Source: Methylotenera sp. (GTDB taxonomy: Bacteria > Pseudomonadota > Gammaproteobacteria > Burkholderiales > Methylophilaceae). From it: a stretch of 54,536 nt of DNA. This document shows, piece by piece, positions 18,329 to 27,602 of this stretch (within the stretch, counting starts at the first letter, position 1; each line of letters begins with the position of its first letter). The stretch is from contig JAQTXW010000009.1 of NCBI GenBank assembly GCA_028688575.1, positions 1-54,536 of the forward strand, given 5' to 3'. Both the position numbers and the translations under genes were made by a program. The notes under the pieces were generated by a model. The model made no database searches and was not told the origin of the DNA. It worked only from the letters and a program-made list of their open reading frames with translations.

Positions 18329-19429
18329 ATGGCAGCAATTGACCTCACCCCAGTTTTAAAATTCATGCTGGATAAAGGCGGCTCAGATTTGTTTTTCAGC
18401 ACAGGGGCGAGTATCCATATTGAAGTTGAGGGTGATACAACACCGATTAACACCCAGGTTATGCAGCCTGGGATGATTAAAGAAATTGCCTACTCTTTAA
18501 TGACAGCAGAACAAACCAAAGAGTTTGAAGCGCACCTGGAATGCAACTTCGCCATTAGCAAAACAGATATCGGGCGTTTCCGCGTGAATGTGTTCAGGCA
18601 ACGCGGTGAAGTCGGCATGGTCATTCGCCATATTAAAACAGACATTCCATCCATCGAAACCTTAGGTCTGCCGCAAATTCTTAAAAATCTCATTGTCCGT
18701 AAACGCGGCCTGATTTTAATTGTAGGCGCGACAGGTTCTGGTAAAACCACAACGCTGGCCTCCATGATTGATTATCGCAATGAAACCACGAACGGCCATA
18801 TCCTCACACTGGAAGACCCGATTGAATTTATTCACCCGCATAAAAAATCAGTGGTGGATCAACGCGAGGTAGGCATAGACACACTCTCCTTTGAAAATGG
18901 CCTTAAAAACGCCATGCGCCAAGCCCCTGACGTGATTTTAATCGGTGAAGTACGCGATATGGACGGTATGAAAAACGCACTGGCCTATGCAGAAACTGGC
19001 CACTTATGCTTGGCCACGCTGCATGCCAATAATGCCAATCAGGCACTGGAGCGCATTATTTCGTTCTTCCCAGAAGATGGCAGAACAGGCCTTTTACTTG
19101 GCATGTCAATGAATCTGGTGTCTATTGTGTCACAGCGCCTCATTCCTGGCGTACAAAGCAAGCGTGTAGCAGCGACAGAAGTCATGATTAACACGCCCTA
19201 CATGAGCGAATTGATTCAAAAACAAAAAATGAGTGAAATCAAGGAAATCATGGCTGAAAACAACGACATTGGCATGCACACCTTTGACCAGTCACTGTTT
19301 AAATTATTTGCTAACGGCAAGATTGACGAAGAAAACGCACTGGCTTACGCAGACTCGCGCAATGACTTGTCACTAAAAATACGCTTTGCCGCTGAAGGTG
19401 AGCGCAGTAGCAGCCCGTTTACGGCCTAA
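18329..19429 (+). CDS. pilU: Type IV pilus retraction ATPase PilU
   Basis: A 366-residue member of the PilT/PilU secretion ATPases. It shows the N-terminal PAS-like region (DKGGSDLFFSTG), Walker A GATGSGKTT (~132-140), the Asp box, Walker B VILIGEVRD and the His box HLCLATLHANN. The N-terminus and C-terminal region are closer to PilU than PilT as I recall them. PilU assists PilT in pilus disassembly. Only this gene is here; pilT must be elsewhere. The start has an AGGAAT ribosome binding site. Confidence 0.9.
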   Translation: MAAIDLTPVLKFMLDKGGSDLFFSTGASIHIEVEGDTTPINTQVMQPGMIKEIAYSLMTAEQTKEFEAHLECNFAISKTDIGRFRVNVFRQRGEVGMVIRHIKTDIPSIETLGLPQILKNLIVRKRGLILIVGATGSGKTTTLASMIDYRNETTNGHILTLEDPIEFIHPHKKSVVDQREVGIDTLSFENGLKNAMRQAPDVILIGEVRDMDGMKNALAYAETGHLCLATLHANNANQALERIISFFPEDGRTGLLLGMSMNLVSIVSQRLIPGVQSKRVAATEVMINTPYMSELIQKQKMSEIKEIMAENNDIGMHTFDQSLFKLFANGKIDEENALAYADSRNDLSLKIRFAAEGERSSSPFTA

Positions 19430-19520
19430 ACATAAGGACGCATCAAAATTTAAAGAAGAAAGTAACTAAAATTTATACCAACCTGCCCTTTGCTGCCCTT
19501 GTGATTACCTAACCATCCAT

Positions 19521-19742
19521 CTAATCAAAGTCATCCGCCTCATGCAATGCCAACTCGCACGATGTGCCTATCGCATCATACCCGGCCTTTTCCAGCTGAA
19601 TTCGGTATGCGCAGCTTGGCAAGTGGCCTTCCAGCTTACCATTAATGGTGGTTGTCACCACCTTGCAAAACGCACAGCGATAGCTATGCGCCTGCCCTTC
19701 TATGTTCTCCTGAGGGTAATCAATGTAAAAAAGCTTTTTCAT
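19521..19742 (-). CDS. Small Cys/His-containing protein, unknown
   Basis: A 73-residue protein from the ATG at 19742, which has an AGGAG ribosome binding site 6 nt upstream. The frame is open for 11 codons further upstream but without such a signal. Cysteines form CAFC (C-x2-C), then HLPSC and a later TSC, an arrangement compatible with a small zinc-binding fold. There is no signal peptide or membrane segment. It is not recognised. It lies alone between pilU and an EamA transporter gene on the same strand. Confidence 0.65.
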   Translation of the reverse strand: MKKLFYIDYPQENIEGQAHSYRCAFCKVVTTTINGKLEGHLPSCAYRIQLEKAGYDAIGTSCELALHEADDFD

Positions 19743-19782
19743 ATTGCACTCCTGACACTTGAGGTTTAGCGACACATGTTCA

Positions 19783-19800
19783 GTTTAACCCAGATTTCCA
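19783..19800. repeat. Possible solo end of the palindromic repeat family
   Basis: The sequence TTTAACCCAGATTTCCA matches the outer end of the dispersed palindromic repeats (compare 35501-35520). No partner end is visible within the next few hundred bases. It lies between the EamA transporter and the small Cys protein. Confidence 0.35.
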
Positions 19801-19803
19801 TAC

Positions 19804-20697
19804 TTATTCGGAAATTGTACGTTGTTGCTGAATAGCTGCAATGATTGCAGAAATTACAATGAAACTACCTCCAACCCATTCATTGAACGCCATGGTTTCA
19901 TTGGCTAAATAATAAGCAGCAATTGCCGCCACCACCAGCTCAAACAAAAACAGTACCGAGGCACGTGTGGCCTCAATATGCGTCACGCCATATTGTACAA
20001 ATAAGGTAGCCGCCATCAATAGCAGTGCAATCAAACCCATGACCAGCCAGTGGGTGGGGCTAAACACACTTGGTGCAACCAGAGGCGCGCTAACCACAGG
20101 AATAAATAAAGCAGCCACCACCAGCACCCCTATCCAAACAGCAAAAGATTTGGTTAGCAAGCTTAAGTGGTTGGATTTTCTAGTGATGACATTGGTTAGT
20201 GAAAAGCCAAAACCTGATGACAAAGCCAGCCATTCCGCCTGATTTCTGGGCAAGGGCAAGCCGCCTAGCACGGGGTCATACAACATGACAAAAGCACCCA
20301 TCAAAGAAATTAATATCGCCACATAACCAATCAGCTGCGGTTTTTCTTTTAACCAGAATCTGGCAAGCAGCAAAGTCCAGATGGGAGATAGGTAAAACAG
20401 CAACATGACCCGCATCACCTCACCTTCAATGATGGCCAGCACATAACTCAGGTTTGTCCAGCCTGCTGCCAGACTCAGCCAAATGACCCCCAAAGGCAAA
20501 TGCAACATCCCACGCCAATGACGTGCAAATAGGATACTGGCAATCATCAATGCAATGGCATAGGTATAAACGCTAGACATCACGCCTGAAATACCTGCCT
20601 CTGCCATGATGCGATAGGGATACCAGATGACACCCCAGCTCGCCGCGCCAAAAAGCAGGCCAAATATTGCAAAAGAGTGTTTGTTTTGACTATTCAA
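19804..20697 (-). CDS. EamA/DMT-superfamily transporter
   Basis: A 297-residue inner-membrane protein with about ten hydrophobic helices in two homologous halves, as in EamA drug/metabolite transporters. The segment MRVMLLFYLSPIWTLLLARFWLKEKP at the end of the first half carries the typical P-W-T-x3-A motif, and the second half has a matching SVLFLFELVVAAIAAYYLANE. It is a probable exporter of amino acids or metabolites; the substrate is unknown. It is divergent from dapC with only 23 nt between starts, so the two promoters must overlap. Confidence 0.88.
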   Translation of the reverse strand: MNSQNKHSFAIFGLLFGAASWGVIWYPYRIMAEAGISGVMSSVYTYAIALMIASILFARHWRGMLHLPLGVIWLSLAAGWTNLSYVLAIIEGEVMRVMLLFYLSPIWTLLLARFWLKEKPQLIGYVAILISLMGAFVMLYDPVLGGLPLPRNQAEWLALSSGFGFSLTNVITRKSNHLSLLTKSFAVWIGVLVVAALFIPVVSAPLVAPSVFSPTHWLVMGLIALLLMAATLFVQYGVTHIEATRASVLFLFELVVAAIAAYYLANETMAFNEWVGGSFIVISAIIAAIQQQRTISE

Positions 20698-20720
20698 TAT
20701 AATGCTCGCTCACTATAATA

Positions 20721-21917
20721 ATGCCTATGAACCCAAATTTAAATTTACTGCAACCTTACCCATTCCAACGTTTACGCGATTTATTCAAAGGTATTACCCC
20801 GAATCCAGACTATAAAGCGATCAACCTGTCCATTGGTGAGCCTAAGCACGCAACCCCGCAGCTCATTAAAGATGCACTGGTCAACCACTTGGCAGGGCTC
20901 GCTAATTATCCCACGACTATCGGTTCAAATGAGCTGCGTGAAGCAATTTCTGCCTGGATTTCGCGCCGTTACGCTATACCAGCACCCAATGCTGAAAAAG
21001 CCATTTTGCCAGTCAACGGCAGTCGCGAAGCACTGTTTGCTTTTGCTCAGGCGGTGATAGACAAAACCAAACCTGCGCCAGTAGTCATTTCACCTAATCC
21101 GTTTTATCAAATTTATGAAGGTGCCGCACTTCTGGCTGGCGCCTCTCCTTATTTCATCAACACATTACCGCAAAACAATCATGAGATGGATTTTAATTCC
21201 GTACCAGCCGAGGTGTTAGCACGCACTCAGTTGGTGTATGTTTGCAGCCCTGGCAACCCATCTGGCAAGGTCATGAGTGTATCGCAATGGAAATCCATTT
21301 TTGAATTATCAGACCGTTACGGCTTTGTGATTGCTGCCGACGAATGTTACTCGGAGATTTATTTTGATGAAGCCCTACCACCACTAGGCGCATTGCAGGC
21401 AGCACATCAACTGGGGCGTGATTACAAAAATCTGGTGGTGTTCAGTTCATTATCCAAACGCTCCAATGTTCCTGGCATGCGCTCAGGCTTTGTCGCTGGC
21501 GATGAAAAAATTATTGAAGCGTTTACACTGTACCGCACCTATCATGGCTGTGCGATGAATCCTGCGGTACAAGCGGCCTCCATTGCCGCATGGAAAGATG
21601 AAACGCATGTGATTGAAAATCGCACACAGTATGCTGCAAAATTCAAAAACGTCACACCACTACTCACCAACACATTCGAAGTCAGTGTGCCTGACGCAGC
21701 GTTTTACCTGTGGGCTAAAATTAAAGACGCGAACATTTCAGATGCCGAACTGGCCGTGCGACTTTACCGCGACTTAAACATCACGGTTTTACCTGGCAGT
21801 TTCTTGGCGCGCGAAGCCCATGGCGTAAATCCAGGAGAAAATTTTATTCGTATGGCTTTGGTAGCCTCGCAAGATGCGTGTATTGAGGCTGCAAATCGTA
21901 TTAAGAATTATTGTTAG
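20721..21917 (+). CDS. dapC: Succinyldiaminopimelate transaminase DapC
   Basis: A 398-residue fold-type I PLP aminotransferase of lysine and diaminopimelate biosynthesis, converting N-succinyl-2-amino-6-ketopimelate with glutamate. The PLP-binding lysine lies in SSLSKRSNVPGMRSGF, with CSPGNPSGKVMS, ADECYSEIYFD and a C-terminal Arg in ENFIRMALV. The opening MNPNLNLLQPYPFQRLRDLF is characteristic of the DapC subfamily. The true start is probably the second ATG (20727), two codons in. No clear ribosome binding site is visible for either. Confidence 0.9.
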   Translation: MPMNPNLNLLQPYPFQRLRDLFKGITPNPDYKAINLSIGEPKHATPQLIKDALVNHLAGLANYPTTIGSNELREAISAWISRRYAIPAPNAEKAILPVNGSREALFAFAQAVIDKTKPAPVVISPNPFYQIYEGAALLAGASPYFINTLPQNNHEMDFNSVPAEVLARTQLVYVCSPGNPSGKVMSVSQWKSIFELSDRYGFVIAADECYSEIYFDEALPPLGALQAAHQLGRDYKNLVVFSSLSKRSNVPGMRSGFVAGDEKIIEAFTLYRTYHGCAMNPAVQAASIAAWKDETHVIENRTQYAAKFKNVTPLLTNTFEVSVPDAAFYLWAKIKDANISDAELAVRLYRDLNITVLPGSFLAREAHGVNPGENFIRMALVASQDACIEAANRIKNYC

Positions 21918-21930
21918 ATTGATGTGAATT

Positions 21931-22872
21931 TCAACTGCTTGTTTTTATATATTGACGATTTAATCTAACTGCCAGAGCACTCAGTGCGACGAGTGCGATG
22001 CCGATTATCACCAAGGCAATTGGCCAACCCACGGTATTGGCAAAATGTTTTGCCGTGTAATAGCCGATATATGTCAACATCGACATGGTGCCTACCAGCA
22101 ACAGTGTTCTACTGCGCACATAAGTGCTCACAAAAATAATCAGCGCAGACAAGCCAAGGTAGGCAAGTTCAAGTGGTGTATTTTTAACTTGATCGAACAC
22201 TGAGAATAGCAGTATCACCGCGCCAAAAAAATACCAAAATGGCGCAATTGCAAAGTGCTTTGACTGATGCATGGCATAAGCGACACAAAGTAACGAAGCC
22301 CCCATTACCATGCCATTCAGTTTTTCATCCAAACCCCAGACATCAAATAAATTGACAAAGAAAATACAGCCGAACAAAATCGCGCTAAACGCTAATGCGG
22401 TTCGACCTTTAGCAATAAATGCCGCACCTTGCTGAATCAGCATATATATAGCCATAAACATCAAGCCATGACGCGCATCTCCGCCAGATGCGTACTCCTG
22501 CAGCATGACCAGCACTCCCATTGGTTGCAGTATGGATGCCATCAACAGTAGCGGTGTTGCAGCTCGCTCGTATTTTTTATCAGCCAGACACATCAACCCC
22601 ATGATAAATGCAACCAATCCTGAGCCCAGCGTGACAATCACACGTGCTGCCGAGCCAAAATCATCCCAATACATGGAAATAAACACACCAATGCCTGCAA
22701 ATACAAAAATGCCACCGATATAACCAAACAACTTGGATAACACACTTGACGATTCTTTATGGCCTTGCCGTGGCGGCGCCTGCAGTGCGGCGGCAATTTC
22801 CTGTAAGGAAATATCATTATGCTGAGCGAGTGAAACTATGTCCTGTAATGCATCTTTTTTGAGCGACATCAT
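21931..22872 (-). CDS. DUF2157-like multi-spanning membrane protein
   Basis: A 313-residue protein with a short cytoplasmic N-terminal region (~1-40) and eight to nine membrane helices (~45-305). The start is the first of two ATGs, after an AGGGGAA ribosome binding site. It resembles DUF2157 membrane proteins, whose function is not established. The preceding gene on the same strand, a single-span membrane protein, ends 7 nt upstream, so the two should be co-expressed. Confidence 0.75.
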   Translation of the reverse strand: MMSLKKDALQDIVSLAQHNDISLQEIAAALQAPPRQGHKESSSVLSKLFGYIGGIFVFAGIGVFISMYWDDFGSAARVIVTLGSGLVAFIMGLMCLADKKYERAATPLLLMASILQPMGVLVMLQEYASGGDARHGLMFMAIYMLIQQGAAFIAKGRTALAFSAILFGCIFFVNLFDVWGLDEKLNGMVMGASLLCVAYAMHQSKHFAIAPFWYFFGAVILLFSVFDQVKNTPLELAYLGLSALIIFVSTYVRSRTLLLVGTMSMLTYIGYYTAKHFANTVGWPIALVIIGIALVALSALAVRLNRQYIKTSS

Positions 22873-22879
22873 AATTCCC

Positions 22880-23458
22880 CTATTGCTTAATCACCCAGCC
22901 AATAAACTTTAACTGATTATAAAAAGCATCGCCCTTGTAATAAGGGACTTTATAAGCCACACCACCCTTTTTGATGCGATATCCGCTGTTGTGATGACCC
23001 CCGCCAAACAATCCCATCATCATGCCACCACCACCGTAACTCGGGCCATCTAACACATAGCCATCTGGAGATACGTCACTGGTATCAATTTCAAGCCCGC
23101 TGGTTTCTACCAACACTTGCTCCACTCCATCAATCAACTGACTTTTATCTAAGGTAATCTCACGTGTTGTTTCAGTTTTTCCATCATAAACAAACAGTCG
23201 CTCCTGGTTATAGTTAGCATTTTTATCTTCAATTTTCTTAGGTCTAGCCACCAGCTGCTTGTTTTTAACATGTAGATTTAGCACAAACTCAACACTTCTT
23301 TGATAATCATACTGCGTTGCGCTAAACAGCATCTGATATTGGGGCGGTGCACTCATCGCCTTGGGGATCACCGTGGCAACAAAAAAAAGTACAATCAGCA
23401 ACAACGGCAGCGTGAGGCCAATCACTAATACCAAATTTTCTTTAATCCAGCTTTTCAT
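22880..23458 (-). CDS. Membrane-anchored protein of unknown function
   Basis: A 192-residue protein with one N-terminal hydrophobic helix (~8-32) and an extracytoplasmic remainder. A glycine/methionine/histidine-rich loop (GGGGMMMGLFGGGHH, ~142-156) stands out. The position next to a DUF2157 protein recalls GDYxxLxY-type partners of that family, but I do not see that motif, so it stays unassigned. It is the first gene of a two-gene unit. Confidence 0.7.
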   Translation of the reverse strand: MKSWIKENLVLVIGLTLPLLLIVLFFVATVIPKAMSAPPQYQMLFSATQYDYQRSVEFVLNLHVKNKQLVARPKKIEDKNANYNQERLFVYDGKTETTREITLDKSQLIDGVEQVLVETSGLEIDTSDVSPDGYVLDGPSYGGGGMMMGLFGGGHHNSGYRIKKGGVAYKVPYYKGDAFYNQLKFIGWVIKQ

Positions 23459-23565
23459 ACTTTCACCCCATTTAAGCTAACGTGAGCGGCTATGACCGCA
23501 AAATAGAAATCCATTAACGCTTAGCACTGAATTTTTATTGCGTGCAAATGATCAATCCTAAACAC

Positions 23566-24510
23566 TTATCGTAGAAAATAGCTTATCTTATCAGATACCA
23601 AAGCATTTAAATCAGGATGCAAGCAATCCACTTCTAACGTATCATCCATGCCGCGCAGCCAAGTCAGTTGACGTTTTGCAAGTTGGCGGGTTGCAAAAAT
23701 ACCTCGATCATGCAATTGAGACAGATCATATTCTCCCGCCAGATACTCCAGCACCTGCCGATAGCCCACGCAACGCATTGCGGTTGAATCTTTAGTGAGC
23801 TCAGGATATTTTTCCATCAACATTTTCACCTCTTCGACCAAGCCATCTGCCAGCATCTGCTCAAATCTGAGCGCTATGCGTGTATGCAGTACTTTGCGGT
23901 CACTTGGCACCAGTGCGATTTTAAGCAGTTTATAGGGCAAGGCCTCACCGCTAGTCTCCTGATGTAAAGCCGTCATGGTTTTACCTGTGATTCGATGCAC
24001 CTCCAAAGCACGCTCAATACGCTGTGCGTCAGATGCCTGCAGTCGCGCAGCAGATGCGGGGTCAATTTCAGCCAGTTTTGCGTGCATGGCAGGCCAGCCA
24101 ATCTGCATAGCTTCCTGTTCTATCTGTTTTCGAATATCAGGATTTGCCTCTGGCAGACGGCTTAACCCATCCTGCAATGCTTTAAAATAAAGCATGGTAC
24201 CGCCCACGAGCAACGGCACTTTGCCGCGCGCGGTGATGTCATTCATTAGTCGTATCGTATCGTTTCTGAAACTCGCCGCCGAATAGGCTTCTGTTGGCGA
24301 AATAATATCGATTAAATGATGAGGCGCTTTTGCAAGCGTAGCTTTATCAGGCTTAGCCGTGCCGATATTCATCCCCCTGAACACCAACGCAGAGTCAACA
24401 CTGATGAGCTCTACAGGCAACGCTGTGTAGAGTTCTACAGCAAGCCCTGTTTTACCGCTGGCTGTTGGGCCCATTAAAAAAATAGCGTGAGGAGATGGGG
24501 GTGGATACAT
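23566..24510 (-). CDS. miaA: tRNA dimethylallyltransferase MiaA
   Basis: A 314-residue enzyme adding a dimethylallyl group to A37 of tRNAs reading UNN codons. The P-loop GPTASGKTG (~14-22), SVDSALVFRGMNIGTAKP, HHLIDIISPTEAYSA, GGTMLYFKAL and the tRNA-binding segment ATRQLAKRQLTWLRG are all intact. The length is typical. It is not next to hfq; no hfq is seen in the window. It is monocistronic on the minus strand, with a palindromic repeat lying in its upstream region. Confidence 0.95.
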   Translation of the reverse strand: MYPPPSPHAIFLMGPTASGKTGLAVELYTALPVELISVDSALVFRGMNIGTAKPDKATLAKAPHHLIDIISPTEAYSAASFRNDTIRLMNDITARGKVPLLVGGTMLYFKALQDGLSRLPEANPDIRKQIEQEAMQIGWPAMHAKLAEIDPASAARLQASDAQRIERALEVHRITGKTMTALHQETSGEALPYKLLKIALVPSDRKVLHTRIALRFEQMLADGLVEEVKMLMEKYPELTKDSTAMRCVGYRQVLEYLAGEYDLSQLHDRGIFATRQLAKRQLTWLRGMDDTLEVDCLHPDLNALVSDKISYFLR

Positions 24511-24952
24511 ACCGTGTTTTCTTTAAAAATTCTTTAAGATTTGTTGCTGCGTAAAAATATGTTCAATTAAATCCAGATTTTACATTAGGACTTACAGTGG
24601 CAACGCCAAACAGTTTGACGGATTTTTTGTGCAGATTTTATGGGTAATATAGTCATTTTATTGACAGAAAATATGCACAAAAAAGACGCAAAATGGGCAA
24701 GTTGACATGAAACTAGATGCAAAATCGCCTAATAGTAAATCTGGGTTAAACGGTCCTTCACCATTATTAAGCCACAAAATCACCCGTATAGGTGGCTATT
24801 ACATGCACTTTAGTCATACGATGACTGTATAATTATCCCAAGATGGCTGTAGACGTATAATTTTAGTACTTATGATTTTAGTACTATGGTGCCATTGTGC
24901 TATTTCAAGCCGTTTATAATGCTTTGTATTTAATTGACTGGTAGGATTATCC
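24511..24952. other. Intergenic region with palindromic repeat
   Basis: This 442-nt gap between divergent genes (miaA and the small membrane protein) is mostly occupied by the palindromic element at 24567-24750. Beyond it, AGTCAT-ACG-ATGACT (about 24812-24826) can form a small hairpin, and TATAAT follows directly (about 24828-24833), a possible -10 for the downstream gene. No ORF of note. Confidence 0.6.
24567..24750. repeat. Palindromic dispersed repeat, copy 1 (MITE-like)
   Basis: A ~184-bp element whose ends are imperfect inverted repeats: the left end has CCAGATTTTACATTAGG and the right end, read in reverse, CCCAGATTTACTATTAGG. An inner inverted pair, TTTGTGCAGATTTTATG against a reverse-complement segment containing GAAAATATGCACAAA, makes most of the element fold back on itself. 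A clear second copy is at 35501-35680. It has no coding capacity. Confidence 0.8.
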
Positions 24953-25327
24953 ATGAATTTAGAAAAAGTAGTGTTTGGTTTTTTTATCGTACTGGCCATG
25001 ACCTTAAACTTCGGCTTTTTTATCGGCGATATAGACAACCCCAGCCATCATCACGTGTATGAATTATATGCCGCCATCATTGTTAGCCTGATTGCAACTG
25101 TGCTCAAGTTTGGCGACCGCACCCAGGTTGGTGCGATTTTACTCTCCACTAGTCTTGCGGCAGATTTGCAGCTGATTACTGCAGCGATTTTATGGGCGGC
25201 TTTAAATGGGAAATATGACGAAGCCAGCCTGACTGTTTATATTGTATCGCTCTCAGGAGGGGCATTGATGGCCAACATCATTTCAGTCGTACTGCTGATC
25301 TCTGAAACCATCAGCCAGCGTCGCTAA
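24953..25327 (+). CDS. Small membrane protein, DUF6394-like
   Basis: A 124-residue protein with three or four hydrophobic helices (~5-25, 40-60, 65-88, 95-118). My recollection places it in DUF6394, a family of unknown function. It precedes a potassium channel/TrkA-N gene by 37 nt on the same strand, so the two are likely co-transcribed; it may be an accessory membrane subunit. That role is inferred from position only. Confidence 0.7.
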   Translation: MNLEKVVFGFFIVLAMTLNFGFFIGDIDNPSHHHVYELYAAIIVSLIATVLKFGDRTQVGAILLSTSLAADLQLITAAILWAALNGKYDEASLTVYIVSLSGGALMANIISVVLLISETISQRR

Positions 25328-25364
25328 TCACGATACGTCCCAAAAAAATAATTGAGTCTAGCAC

Positions 25365-27056
25365 TTGGATAGCATTCTTTTTCTGATACTACGACGATTA
25401 AGACGCCCCCTAATCTTAATCATCGTGAGTTTTGCCATTGCCATCTTAGGCCTCACGCTCATGCCAGGCACAGATGACCGAGGCAACCCTTGGCAAATGA
25501 GCATATTTCAGGCGCTATATGTGATCAGCTATACCGCCACGACGATCGGTTTTGGTGAAGTGCCCTATCCATTTAGTCAGGCACAACGCCTATGGGTGAC
25601 ATTTTCCATTTATATGACCGTCATCCCGTGGTTTTACGCTATCGGTAAAATCATCACACTACTGCAAGATGTTGGGCTAAGGCAGGTCATTACGACCGAG
25701 CGCTTTGCACGGACCGTGCGGCAATTACAAGAGCCATTTTACATATTATGCAGCTACGGACAATCAGCCAGCTTAATCACACATGCCTTGGATGAAAAAG
25801 GCATGCGCGTAGTGGTCATTGAGTCCTCACCTGAGCGTCTCAACGAGTTGGAATTGGCAGACACAAAAAATGTGATTCCCTATTTATGTGCTGACGCGGT
25901 GCTGCCTGAAAATCTAATTAAAGCAGGTATTTTACACCCCTTATGTAGCGGCGTTGTCACCCTCACCGACAACGATGATGTCAATCTTGGTATTGCTATC
26001 GCAGTCAAGTTAATGAACCCTGACCTGCTAGTAGTTGCGCGTGCCGAACGTGATGACATCGCCGCCAATATGGCCTCATTTGGCACGGATCACATCATTA
26101 ATCCATATACGCTGTTTGGCGACCAGTTAGCCATGTGCGTGCATGCACTGGGCACTTATTTATTGCATGAGTGGTTAACTGGGGTGCCAGGGGACACACT
26201 GCCCCCTCCTGAAAATCCACCCAGGGGGCGCTGGGTTGTGTGTGGTTATGGGCGCTTTGGCAAAGCCGTGGTTGAGAACCTTGAACGAGAACACATCACT
26301 ACCACCATTATTGAAGCCATGCCAGAAATGACAGGCTGTGCTAAATGTATTGTAGGCAGCGGCACCGAAGCTAAAACACTGCTGGAAGCCGATATTAAAA
26401 ATGCCGTAGGTATTGTCGCCGGCACTGATAACGATATTAATAATTTATCGATTGTAATGACTGCATTTGAGCTTAACCCTAAGTTATTTGTCGTTATTCG
26501 CAAGAATCGACGCAATAACGGTGCATTATTTAAAAAATTTGCTGCCGACATCACGATGCAACCCACCGAAATCATTGCACATGAGTGTCTGGCACATTTA
26601 ATTTCTCCGCTGCTTGCACAATTTTTAACATTACTGCGTTCGCAATCTAACGAGTGGGCCAATAAACTGATTAGCGAACTGGTGTCAGTTGTGGGCGAAA
26701 ACGTACCAGAAACCTGGGGGGTGACAATTGATGCAGAAAACGCACCAGCAATCGGCGAGCTTATCAAGAATAACCAGCCAGTCTTACTCAGGCATTTAAC
26801 ACTTGACCCTGCAATGAGGGAGCGTAGACTTGATCTTGTTCCCATCATGCTTGTGCGCAACAGCCAGCCTACGCTAGTGCCTGCATTAGATGTGCCGATT
26901 CATTATGGTGATCGTATTTTGTTCTGCGGCACGCCACTTGCAAAATCCATTCTACCTACCCTGCTGAATAGCCCCAAAACGCTGACTTACGTGATTGATG
27001 GCATCGACCTGCCTAATAGCATATTCTGGTGCTGGTTAAAAAACAAACTGCAATAA
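25365..27056 (+). CDS. Potassium channel protein with two TrkA-N (RCK) domains
   Basis: A 563-residue protein. An inner-membrane pore module (~15-105) contains two helices and a selectivity-filter-like TATTIGFGEVP. Two cytoplasmic Rossmann RCK domains follow: FYILCSYGQSASLITHAL (~125-245) and RWVVCGYGRFGKAVVENL (~288-420). A C-terminal region has TrkA-C-like character. It is probably ligand-gated K+ flux. The GFG filter in place of GYG is a known variant. Translation appears to start at TTG (25365), because the first membrane helix begins within ten residues and no earlier ATG is in frame. Confidence 0.87.
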   Translation: MDSILFLILRRLRRPLILIIVSFAIAILGLTLMPGTDDRGNPWQMSIFQALYVISYTATTIGFGEVPYPFSQAQRLWVTFSIYMTVIPWFYAIGKIITLLQDVGLRQVITTERFARTVRQLQEPFYILCSYGQSASLITHALDEKGMRVVVIESSPERLNELELADTKNVIPYLCADAVLPENLIKAGILHPLCSGVVTLTDNDDVNLGIAIAVKLMNPDLLVVARAERDDIAANMASFGTDHIINPYTLFGDQLAMCVHALGTYLLHEWLTGVPGDTLPPPENPPRGRWVVCGYGRFGKAVVENLEREHITTTIIEAMPEMTGCAKCIVGSGTEAKTLLEADIKNAVGIVAGTDNDINNLSIVMTAFELNPKLFVVIRKNRRNNGALFKKFAADITMQPTEIIAHECLAHLISPLLAQFLTLLRSQSNEWANKLISELVSVVGENVPETWGVTIDAENAPAIGELIKNNQPVLLRHLTLDPAMRERRLDLVPIMLVRNSQPTLVPALDVPIHYGDRILFCGTPLAKSILPTLLNSPKTLTYVIDGIDLPNSIFWCWLKNKLQ

Positions 27057-27075
27057 CTAACCTAGCTGACTAAAT

Positions 27076-27600
27076 TTAATCAACACTGCACCATTGGGTC
27101 TTACAAGCCAAACTAGACATATCCACTAAAACATCTGGGCAATTTTCAACATAAAAAGTCGCCTCGTCGCATGCGCTTAATTCAGCACAGCTGTTTTTAC
27201 CTTCACACTGAAAACGAGTATTCGCCCGCTGATTTTCTTCATTAACTTTGCTTGCTTTTATTGCATCAACTTGTTGCTGAGGCGCCATAAAATTAAGTAC
27301 AAAAAAACCAAATATCATCATGATGATCAATGAAGAAAAGTTTCTTTTTCTGGGCCTCACTTCGAGTTTTGCTGGTTTAATCACAAAATGCGGACGATTC
27401 ACATACTGCAATTGAGTTGCCTGTATAGCGTTTTCAAAAATATGCCGCTCAAAACTAACCAACTCGCCCAACTTGGGTGCATCTTGTCGTGGTGGCAAGG
27501 CAGCAGCCTCAACAAAAATCTCCTCTTCAGTATCGTTGCACTTGATCAAACCGTGACCTTCGGCATCCAGCCACTGAATAATTCTGCCCTGATTACGCAC
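27076..27600 (-). CDS. Cold-shock domain / TM / Excalibur-like protein
   Basis: A 174-residue protein with an N-terminal cold-shock (OB) domain (~1-65, GRIIQWLDAEGHGLIK... IFVEAAAL), one membrane helix (~88-106, SLIIMMIFGFFVLNFM), and a C-terminal Cys-rich module (~128-172, CEGKNSCAELSACDEATFYVENCPDVLVD) resembling Excalibur domains. The acidic DxDxDG calcium loop usual in Excalibur is absent; the protein instead ends SLACKTQWCSVD. It starts 2 nt after the mutL stop on the same strand, so co-transcription is probable. Its function is unknown. Confidence 0.75.
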   Translation of the reverse strand: MRNQGRIIQWLDAEGHGLIKCNDTEEEIFVEAAALPPRQDAPKLGELVSFERHIFENAIQATQLQYVNRPHFVIKPAKLEVRPRKRNFSSLIIMMIFGFFVLNFMAPQQQVDAIKASKVNEENQRANTRFQCEGKNSCAELSACDEATFYVENCPDVLVDMSSLACKTQWCSVD

Positions 27601-27602
27601 GC

